In this document: positions 1 through 4,415 of the stretch, one piece after another
Layout of the letters: the number at the start of each line of letters is the position of its first letter
Position numbering within the stretch: position 1 is the first letter of the stretch
Assembly: GCA_016870235.1 (NCBI GenBank)
Contig: VGCB01000202.1
Coordinates: 1-5,830 of the forward strand
Direction of reading: 5' to 3'
DNA from: Actinomycetota bacterium
GTDB taxonomy: Bacteria; Actinomycetota; Thermoleophilia; Gaiellales; Gaiellaceae
DNA: 5,830 nucleotides
Notes under the pieces: model-generated
Seen by the model: the letters and a program-made list of their open reading frames with translations, nothing else
Database searches by the model: none
Told to the model about the DNA's origin: nothing
Translations under genes and position numbers: made by a program

Positions 1-11
1 CGATTCGACGG

Positions 12-560
12 GTGACGGTCCCCGTCGACGACTCGGGCTCGCGACCGACGCCGTCCGCGGTTCCGGACGTCCTCGCGCCTGAGCTCGCGGTCGTCTTCGT
101 CGGGATCAACCCGGGGAGGTTCTCCGCTGCCGCCGCCGCGCACTTCGCGAACCCGCGCAACGACTTCTGGCGGCTCCTCCACGCGGCCGGGTTCACGCCG
201 CGTCTGCTCGATCCCTCCGAGCAGTTCGCCCTGCTCGGGCTCCGGATCGGCGTCACCAACGCCGCCTACCGGACGACGCCCGGCTCGAGCGACCTGCGCA
301 AGGCCGACTTCGAGGGCTCGGGCGCGCGGCTCGCCCGGATCGCCGAGGAGCTGCAGCCGGGCGTGCTCGGGTTCGTCGGCAAGGAGGCCTTCCGCGGCGC
401 GTTCGGCGCCCGCGGCGCGCACGGGCTGCAGGAGCGGCGCCTGGGGCAGACGGAGCTCTTCGTCCTGCCGTCCACCTCGCCGGCGAACGCCGCCGTCCCC
501 TGGGACGAGCGCCTCCGCTGGTTCACCGCGCTCCGCGAGCACGTCGGCGATGGCCTCTGA
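12..560 (+). CDS. mug: G/U mismatch-specific uracil-DNA glycosylase (Mug/TDG family)
   Basis: Base-excision repair enzyme that removes uracil, and in this family also some alkylated or etheno bases, from mismatched DNA. Seen in the 182-aa protein: the active-site motif GINPG at residues 31-35, whose Asn33 matches the catalytic Asn of E. coli Mug; the HFANPRNDFW segment (44-53) matching FAHPANRFW; GVTN at 80-83; VGK at 122-124; and LPSTSPANA at 152-160, where Mug and TDG carry their second motif (NPSGLSR in Mug). The length fits the family. The start is a GTG with no Shine-Dalgarno visible in the 11 bases before it. The frame is open to the window edge, so the true start could lie upstream, although homology begins only near residue 18 (DVLAPELAVVF). 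The 3' end overlaps the Nudix gene by 11 bp, which suggests co-transcription and coupled translation. Family assignment is strong; the exact substrate range is not readable. Confidence 0.93.
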   Translation: MTVPVDDSGSRPTPSAVPDVLAPELAVVFVGINPGRFSAAAAAHFANPRNDFWRLLHAAGFTPRLLDPSEQFALLGLRIGVTNAAYRTTPGSSDLRKADFEGSGARLARIAEELQPGVLGFVGKEAFRGAFGARGAHGLQERRLGQTELFVLPSTSPANAAVPWDERLRWFTALREHVGDGL

Positions 561-1050
561 GCCCGATCGGCTGCGGCCGGCGGCGCGGGCGCTCGTCCTC
601 GACCCGGACGACCGGATCCTGCTCGTCCGCTTCGCCTTTCCGTGGGTCGACTACCCGGTCTGGGCGCCGCCGGGCGGCGGGCTCGAGCCGGGGGAGACCG
701 CCGAGGCGGGGATCCGCCGGGAGCTCGCGGAGGAGGTCGGGCTCGTCGACTGCACCCTCGGCCCCGTCGTCTGGGTTCGCGAGGCGCGATGGGAGCAGGC
801 GTCGGCTCTCGGCCCGTTCGACGGACAGCGCGAGCGGATCTTCCTCGTGCGCACGCCCGCGTTCGAGCCGCGGCCGCGCCTCGACGAGGAGGAGCTCCGG
901 CGCGAGCTTGTCACCGGCGTCCGCTGGTGGACGCTCGCGGAGATCGGGGCGGAGACCGAGGCGCGGTTCGTGCCGCTGGCCCTCCACGCCCATCTCCGCG
1001 AGCTCCTCCGGCACGGCCCGCCCGACGAGCCGCTCCTCGTCGGCTTTTGA
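550..1050 (+). CDS. Nudix hydrolase
   Basis: Hydrolyses a nucleoside diphosphate linked to another group; the substrate cannot be told from the sequence. The 166-aa protein carries a full Nudix box at residues 43-65 (G-x5-E-x7-REL-x-EE-x-GL), including the metal-binding REL-x-EE core at 57-62. The usual strand pattern flanks it: an N-terminal AARALVLDPDDRILLVR strand, WAPPGGGLEPGE leading into the box, and a C-terminal RWWTLAEI segment (about 124-131) common in actinobacterial Nudix proteins. The ATG at 550 lies inside the mug reading frame, with only a weak purine stretch before it, so translation is probably coupled to mug. Its place beside a DNA glycosylase is compatible with nucleotide-pool cleaning, but that is inference; ADP-ribose or another nucleotide sugar is equally possible. 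It ends 7 bp from the convergent SRPBCC gene. Confidence 0.92.
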   Translation: MASEPDRLRPAARALVLDPDDRILLVRFAFPWVDYPVWAPPGGGLEPGETAEAGIRRELAEEVGLVDCTLGPVVWVREARWEQASALGPFDGQRERIFLVRTPAFEPRPRLDEEELRRELVTGVRWWTLAEIGAETEARFVPLALHAHLRELLRHGPPDEPLLVGF

Positions 1051-1057
1051 GGGCCGC

Positions 1058-1513
1058 TCAGCGGTCGAGCGCGGCCTCGTACCGTCCGAGCACCGTCACC
1101 CAGCCGCCGTCGTCGTTCCCGCGGGTCTCCGCGGCGGTGTCGCCGAGTCGCTCCCAGCCCGAGTGGACGAGGTCGACGCGCGTCCCGTCTCCTTCGGGGG
1201 TGAACGTCACCTCGACGTCGGTCGCGGCGAGCGCCTCCGGGTTCACCTTCCACGCGATCGCGAGCCGGTGTGGCGGATCCCACGCGGTGACGTCGGCCCA
1301 GTGCGCCCTCTCGCCGCCGGTCGAGATCTCGTAGACCTCGCCGCCGACCTGCTCCTCCCACACGACCTCGCGCACGGCACCCGGGTGCAGCGCGTGGGTC
1401 TCGAGCGGCCACCAGGTCGCGACCTCGTGCGTGAAGACCCGGAAGGCCGTCTCGGTGTCGCAGCGGACGCTGATCGTCCGCGTGATGGGTGCGATCGCCT
1501 CGATGCTCGTCAT
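1058..1513 (-). CDS. SRPBCC / AHSA1-like domain protein
   Basis: A 151-aa single-domain protein of the START/Bet v1-like (SRPBCC) superfamily, AHSA1-like branch. Seen: an early strand ITRTISVRCDTETAFRVFT followed by ATWWPLETH (residues 32-40), the mid-strand pattern WADVTAWDPPHRLAIAWKV (72-90), the typical VEVTFTPEGDGTRVDLVHSGWERLG (100-124) and a C-terminal helix beginning GGWVTVLGRYEAAL. This fold forms a hydrophobic ligand pocket; the ligand and any reaction are unknown. No signal peptide or membrane segment is seen. The start codon overlaps the arsR stop codon as ATGA, and an AAGGAG-type ribosome site sits 6 nt before the ATG. Pairing of an ArsR repressor with an AHSA1-like protein is common in actinobacteria and proteobacteria, so this is probably the output gene of a small autoregulated operon. 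Confidence 0.9.
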   Translation of the reverse strand: MTSIEAIAPITRTISVRCDTETAFRVFTHEVATWWPLETHALHPGAVREVVWEEQVGGEVYEISTGGERAHWADVTAWDPPHRLAIAWKVNPEALAATDVEVTFTPEGDGTRVDLVHSGWERLGDTAAETRGNDDGGWVTVLGRYEAALDR

Positions 1514-1854
1514 ACCCGACTCCTTTCACTCGTCTCCGGAAGCCGATCGATGTCGGCCTGGTGCTCGGCGGCGGCGGCGAAGCGCGCGAGCGCGTCGTCC
1601 CAGAACCCCTCGACCCAGCGGCGGAGCTCCTCGAAGCCCTCGCGGCGGAGCGCGTAGACGTGCCGTGTGCCCTCGACCGTGAAGCCGACCAGCCCAGCCT
1701 GCTCGAGTACCTTCAGGTGCTGCGAGACGGCAGGCCGGCTGACCGGAAGCTCGGCCGCGATCTCGGCCACGGACGCCGGCCCGCCACGGAGGCGCTCCAC
1801 GACCGCGCGTCGCGTCCCTTCCCCGAGGGCGTCGAGCAGTTGGTAAGCATTCAC
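1510..1854 (-). CDS. ArsR-family winged-helix transcriptional repressor
   Basis: A 114-aa DNA-binding repressor with one winged-helix domain. Seen: the LLDALGEGTRRAVVERL helix at about residues 6-22, VAEIAAELPVSRPAVSQHLKVLEQAGLV (29-56) as the helix-turn-helix with the recognition helix around SRPAVSQHLKVL, and the wing GFTVEGTRHVYAL (57-69). The ELCVCDL-type cysteine metal site of ArsR/SmtB is absent, so it probably does not sense metal through that site. The FWDDALARFAAAAEHQADI tail (84-102) resembles ArsR proteins paired with AHSA1-like partners. The start is GTG, chosen because homology begins at once and a promoter points to transcription starting at or next to that GTG. No Shine-Dalgarno is usable. 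The stop overlaps the next gene (ATGA). It probably represses its own operon through the two inverted repeats over its start. The ligand is unknown. Confidence 0.93.
   Translation of the reverse strand: MNAYQLLDALGEGTRRAVVERLRGGPASVAEIAAELPVSRPAVSQHLKVLEQAGLVGFTVEGTRHVYALRREGFEELRRWVEGFWDDALARFAAAAEHQADIDRLPETSERSRV
1519..1525 (-). promoter_or_regulatory. Shine-Dalgarno of the SRPBCC gene
   Basis: On the minus strand AAGGAGT lies just before the ATG at 1513, with 6 nt between AGGAG and the start codon. It lies inside the 3' end of the arsR reading frame and fixes the SRPBCC start. It also shows that this downstream gene has its own ribosome site, whereas arsR does not. Confidence 0.75.
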
Positions 1855-1876
1855 TTACCGTAAGATATCACTTACC
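1842..1876 (-). promoter_or_regulatory. Two tandem inverted repeats, likely ArsR operators
   Basis: Seen on the plus strand: GGTAAG-6 nt-CTTACC at 1842-1859, followed directly by GTAAG-6 nt-CTTAC at 1860-1875. On the minus strand the two units both read GGTAAGTGA, then three variable bases, then CTTAC; their centres are 17 bp apart. Arm length and spacing suit a dimeric winged-helix repressor. The upstream unit covers the proposed -10 box and the downstream unit covers the GTG start of arsR, so binding would block polymerase. That the ArsR protein encoded here is the ligand of these sites is inferred from position. Confidence 0.8.
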
Positions 1877-1891
1877 GAGGCGGGACGTCAA
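1862..1891 (-). promoter_or_regulatory. Promoter of the arsR-SRPBCC operon, likely leaderless
   Basis: On the minus strand TTGACG (1886-1891) is a near-consensus -35 box, followed 18 nt later by TATCTT (1862-1867) as the -10 box. Initiation 6-8 nt further on would fall at about 1854-1856, that is on or next to the arsR GTG at 1854, giving an mRNA with little or no 5' leader. The promoter lies wholly in the 54-bp gap after nadE, so the operon need not depend on read-through from nadE. Confidence 0.68.
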
Positions 1892-1908
1892 GGACGCGTC
1901 GACTGCCC

Positions 1909-3612
1909 TCAGCCTTCGCGCCAGCGGCTCGTGATCGGCGGTCGCCAGTCGCGGCCGAACGCGCGCGGACGGAGCTTCGCCCCGGGCGCGGCCTGCCGCC
2001 GCTTGTACTCGGCCCGGTCGACGAGCGCGAGCGTCCGGTCGACCGTCGCCTGGTCGAACTCGACGAGGAGCTCGTCGCGCGAGCGATCGAGCTCGACGTA
2101 CGCCTCGAGGACGGGGTCGAGGAGCTCGTACGGCGGCAGCGACTGGTCGTCGCGCTGGCCGCTGCGGAGCTCGGCGGTCGGCGGCCGCTCGATCGTCGTG
2201 ACCGGGATCAGCTCGCGCCCGGCGCGTTCGTTGAGATGGCGGGCGAGACGGAAGACGTCCGTCTTGAACACGTCCTTGAGGAGCGCGTAGCCGCCCACCA
2301 TGTCGCCGTAGAGCGTCGCGTAGCCGACCGACATCTCCGACTTGTTCCCGGTCGCGATCACGAGCCAGCCGTTCGCGTTCGAGAGGGCCATCAGGATCGT
2401 GCCGCGGATGCGCGCCTGCAGGTTCTCGGCGGCGACCCCGTCGATCCCGCCGAGCGCCTCGTGGAACGCGCCGACGACCTCCTCGATCGCGATCTCGCGG
2501 AAGTCGACGCCGAGGTTCTCGCTGACGAGGCGCGCGTCGCCCCGCGTCTCGCCGGAGGAGAAGCGCGAGGGCATCGAGACCGTATGGACGCGATCGGGCC
2601 CGAGCGCGTCGACGCAGAGGGCGGCAGTGACGGCGGAGTCGATGCCGCCCGAGATCCCGACGACGACGTCGCCGAAGCCGTTCTTGCCGACGTAGTCGCG
2701 CAGGGCCAGGACGAGCGCGAGGCGCATCTGCTCGAGCTCCGGCGCGAACGCGTCGATCGGGCCGGCCGCCGCGTGCGACATGGGCATCGGGGCGGCGAGG
2801 TCGACGATCGGCACCTCGGGCGGGTCGGAGCGGGAGCGCTCGAGCTCGCGCCGGCGGACGTCGCGGAGGCGGCGGCCGATCGCCTCGGTCGGGTCGACGT
2901 CGACGACGAGCAGCGTCTCCTCGAACCCGGGCGCGCGCGCGACGACCTCGCCCTCGTCGTCGAGCACGACCGAGTGGCCGTCGAACACGAGCTCGTCCTG
3001 GCCGCCGACGAGGTTGCAGAACGCGAGGTACGAGGCGTTGTCGCGCGCACGGGTGACGAGCATCTCCTCGCGGTCCTCCGCCTTGCCGACGTGGAAGGGC
3101 GAGGCGGAGAGGTTGACGATGAGCTGCGCGCCGGCGAGCGCGAGGTCGGTTGCCGGCGGCCCGGGCTGCCAGATGTCCTCGCAGATCGTCGTCCCGATCA
3201 GCACCTCGCCGAGCCGGAGCAGGAAGAGCTCTCGGCGGCCCTCGGCGAAGTACCGGTGCTCGTCGAAGACCCCGTAGTTCGGGAGGAAGCGCTTCCGGTA
3301 GACGGCCCGGATCGCGCCGTCGGCGCAGACGGCGCAGGCGTTGAAGAGGTCGCGGTCGAAGATCGGGCAGCCGACGAGCGCGACGAGGCCGCTCGTCGCC
3401 CGTGCGATCTCCTCGAGCGAGGCGCGCGCGGCCCTGACGAACGCGGGTCGGAGCAGGAGATCCTCGGGCGGGTAGCCGGTGACCGCGAGCTCCGGGAAGA
3501 CGACGAGGTCGGCGCCGGCCTCCCGTGCCTCCTCGAGCCAGGCGAGGATCGCGTCCCGATTGCCGTCGAGGTCGCCGACGACGGCGTTGAGCTGCGCGAG
3601 GGCGACTCGCAT
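1909..3612 (-). CDS. nadE: Glutamine-dependent NAD+ synthetase
   Basis: Catalyses the last step of NAD+ biosynthesis: ATP-dependent amidation of nicotinic acid adenine dinucleotide, with ammonia released from glutamine. The 567-aa protein is full length with both domains. The N-terminal nitrilase-type amidase (about 1-265) has its triad visible as Glu41 (FPEL), Lys107 (YRKRFLPN) and Cys144 (TTICEDIW). The C-terminal synthetase (about 290-567) has the PP-loop SGGIDS (321-326), TGNKSE (421-426), the KTDVFRLA segment (450-457), a RPPTAEL segment (477-482) and a conserved end KRRQ...RPRAFGRDWRPPITSRW. The ATG at 3612 is chosen because family homology begins there (MRVALAQLN). A GTG three codons upstream is an alternative, and the open frame up to 3801 looks non-coding. 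No Shine-Dalgarno is evident; a weak TACCGT box 7 nt before the ATG would allow leaderless initiation. Cytosolic, probably monocistronic. Confidence 0.96.
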   Translation of the reverse strand: MRVALAQLNAVVGDLDGNRDAILAWLEEAREAGADLVVFPELAVTGYPPEDLLLRPAFVRAARASLEEIARATSGLVALVGCPIFDRDLFNACAVCADGAIRAVYRKRFLPNYGVFDEHRYFAEGRRELFLLRLGEVLIGTTICEDIWQPGPPATDLALAGAQLIVNLSASPFHVGKAEDREEMLVTRARDNASYLAFCNLVGGQDELVFDGHSVVLDDEGEVVARAPGFEETLLVVDVDPTEAIGRRLRDVRRRELERSRSDPPEVPIVDLAAPMPMSHAAAGPIDAFAPELEQMRLALVLALRDYVGKNGFGDVVVGISGGIDSAVTAALCVDALGPDRVHTVSMPSRFSSGETRGDARLVSENLGVDFREIAIEEVVGAFHEALGGIDGVAAENLQARIRGTILMALSNANGWLVIATGNKSEMSVGYATLYGDMVGGYALLKDVFKTDVFRLARHLNERAGRELIPVTTIERPPTAELRSGQRDDQSLPPYELLDPVLEAYVELDRSRDELLVEFDQATVDRTLALVDRAEYKRRQAAPGAKLRPRAFGRDWRPPITSRWREG

Positions 3613-3882
3613 GCGGTTCACGGTAGCCACGTGACTCGTGTCCCACGCGCGCTGCCGTCCCGCAGGGGCACCTGCACGGTCAGGGCTTCGGTGTCCTGAT
3701 CTCAGCTCAGTGGTGGTCCACACGTTCGTTGGACGCGTCTGGCTCCATTTCAGCGACGCGTGCGGGCAGGTGCATGACCCGATCTCAGGAGGGGTTCCCA
3801 AGGGGAACCTCCGGTTCCCCCTGCTTCAGGAGCGAAGCGCTCGATTCGAGCCCCAGCTCGACCCGAACGGCCAGGCACGTGA
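3613..3882. other. 270-bp intergenic region between the PAS gene and nadE
   Basis: No supported gene. Composition is visibly lower in GC than the flanking genes (42 of 70 bases are G/C over 3691-3760). The part nearest the PAS gene holds a chain of hairpins, listed separately. The part nearest nadE should hold the nadE promoter, but no clear -35/-10 pair is seen. The 8-bp direct repeat GATCTCAG occurs at 3698-3705 and 3781-3788, with an 83-bp period. Reading frames cross the gap on both strands, but none has homology I recognise. A relic of a repeat element is possible and unproven. Confidence 0.6.
3793..3850 (-). terminator. Hairpin cluster, likely terminator of the PAS gene or leader structure
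   Basis: Seen: a perfect 8-bp stem GGGGAACC/GGTTCCCC with a 3-nt loop at 3802-3820; an alternative 7-bp stem at 3793-3809 that reuses the same GGGAACC arm; a 5-bp stem GAGCG/CGCTC at 3830-3842; and the palindrome CTCGA-T-TCGAG at 3840-3850. On the minus strand they begin about 33 nt after the PAS stop codon. No U-run follows, so a classical intrinsic terminator is not certain. A rho-independent terminator of the high-GC type, or an attenuator before nadE, are both possible. The structure is symmetric, so the strand is inferred from gene direction. Confidence 0.5.
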
Positions 3883-4311
3883 TCACCGCATCGCGAGCAG
3901 CAGCCCGCCGTCGTCGTCATAGGCGGGGAAGAGGTCGACGATGACGTCCTTGACGATCCCGCCGCGCGTGGTCATCTGCGTCTTCTTGCCGAGCTGGCGG
4001 ACGCCCCATTCGCGGACGGTCTCGATCGGGGCGGGGTCACTGAGGCTGAACGCCTCTGCGACGTCGCGGCCGAGGAGCTCGCCGTCGCGGAAGCCGGAGA
4101 GCTCGAAGACGCCGCGGCCGGCGGCGAGGATGCGCCCGCCGGCGTCGCAGACGACGAGCCCGCTCGTGGGCGCCGGGTAGTAGTCCTCGAGCAGTTGGAA
4201 GAGGAACCCGAACGAGCAGGATCGGCATTGCACCGTCTGTTGCGAGAACCCCTCGTAGCCGTCGGTGTCGACGGAGCGGGCCTTGCAGTTCGGGCAGATG
4301 AAGACGGGCAC
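3883..4311 (-). CDS. Zinc-ribbon and PAS-domain protein
   Basis: A small 142-aa putative sensor or adaptor. The first 35 residues hold two CxxC pairs (CPNC at 6-9 and CRSC at 29-32), a four-cysteine zinc ribbon. From about residue 45 to the end lies a PAS-like domain: TSGLVVCDAGGRILAAGRGVFELSGF (49-74), then the ELLGRDVAEAF helix (78-88), and closing strands IVKDVIVDLFPAYDDDGGLLLAMR. No kinase, cyclase or HTH output domain follows, and the protein ends at the last PAS strand, so it must act through a partner or by binding. The ligand or cofactor is unknown. The start is GTG: the CPNC motif begins at residue 6, and a TACGAT box 6 nt upstream fits leaderless initiation. It is divergent from the efflux gene. 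I do not recognise a named family; the domain calls are good and the function is open. Confidence 0.82.
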   Translation of the reverse strand: MPVFICPNCKARSVDTDGYEGFSQQTVQCRSCSFGFLFQLLEDYYPAPTSGLVVCDAGGRILAAGRGVFELSGFRDGELLGRDVAEAFSLSDPAPIETVREWGVRQLGKKTQMTTRGGIVKDVIVDLFPAYDDDGGLLLAMR

Positions 4312-4317
4312 GGTGCG

Positions 4318-4323
4318 ATCGTA
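4318..4323 (-). promoter_or_regulatory. Putative -10 box of the PAS gene (leaderless start)
   Basis: On the minus strand TACGAT (4 of 6 to consensus, including the key A at position 2 and the final T) stands 6 nt before the GTG at 4311, so transcription would begin at the start codon. No good -35 hexamer is found at 16-18 nt. The call rests on the -10 box and the lack of any Shine-Dalgarno. Confidence 0.4.
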
Positions 4324-4372
4324 CGTGCGGCCGGTCGGGTCACGGGGCGCGCAGGGCTCTCGACCCGATGTT

Positions 4373-4393
4373 GTTAGCGTGTGCTAACTTAGC
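4373..4393. promoter_or_regulatory. Palindromic operator upstream of the MFS exporter
   Basis: Seen: GTTAGC-GTGT-GCTAAC at 4373-4388, a perfect 6+4+6 palindrome. It overlaps a second inverted repeat, GCTAA-C-TTAGC at 4383-4393, so TTAGC/GCTAA half-sites occur three times in 20 bp. It ends 27 bp before the exporter ATG, where the core promoter should lie; TAACTT at 4385-4390 is a possible -10 box with a weak TCGACC -35 at 4360-4365. Such sites before DHA2 pumps are usually bound by TetR- or MarR-family repressors. No such regulator is encoded in this window. Confidence 0.72.
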
Positions 4394-4405
4394 GATCGCG
4401 AACAC

Positions 4406-4411
4406 GGGAGG
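4406..4411 (+). promoter_or_regulatory. Shine-Dalgarno of the MFS exporter
   Basis: GGGAGG stands 4 nt before the ATG at 4416. It is a good anti-16S match and decides the exporter start. It also shows that this gene, unlike arsR and probably the PAS gene, has a normal leader. Confidence 0.75.
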
Positions 4412-4415
4412 TCGC

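Noticed and set aside
1051..1076. GGCCGC/GCGGCC inverted repeat at the convergent junction, as a two-way terminator
   Set aside because: The stem is only 6 bp with a 13-nt loop and no U-run, and it overlaps the SRPBCC coding end; such repeats arise by chance in this GC-rich DNA.
1868..3646. A 592-codon frame on the same strand as nadE, shifted
   Set aside because: The translation is an Arg-rich low-complexity shadow of nadE with no domain signal.
2236..3699. A 487-codon open frame antisense to nadE
   Set aside because: It is rich in Arg, Glu, Asp, Ala and Val with no recognisable domain and mirrors nadE, which has clear motifs. Long antisense frames are expected at this GC content.
3712..3780. 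A 22-codon minus-strand reading frame in the intergenic gap
   Set aside because: Too short to judge, with no Shine-Dalgarno well placed before its ATG; probably chance.
3613..3801. A 63-residue N-terminal extension of nadE back to an ATG at 3801
   Set aside because: Family homology begins at the ATG at 3612; the extension has lower GC, no homology I recognise and crosses one hairpin arm.
3793..3860. tRNA-like look of the GATTCGAG segment with nearby stems
   Set aside because: On neither strand do a 7-bp acceptor stem, an anticodon arm and a 7-nt T loop line up.
3638..3922. A 94-codon plus-strand frame across the intergenic gap
   Set aside because: It runs through the hairpins and into the PAS gene antisense, has no domain, and has no convincing ribosome site.
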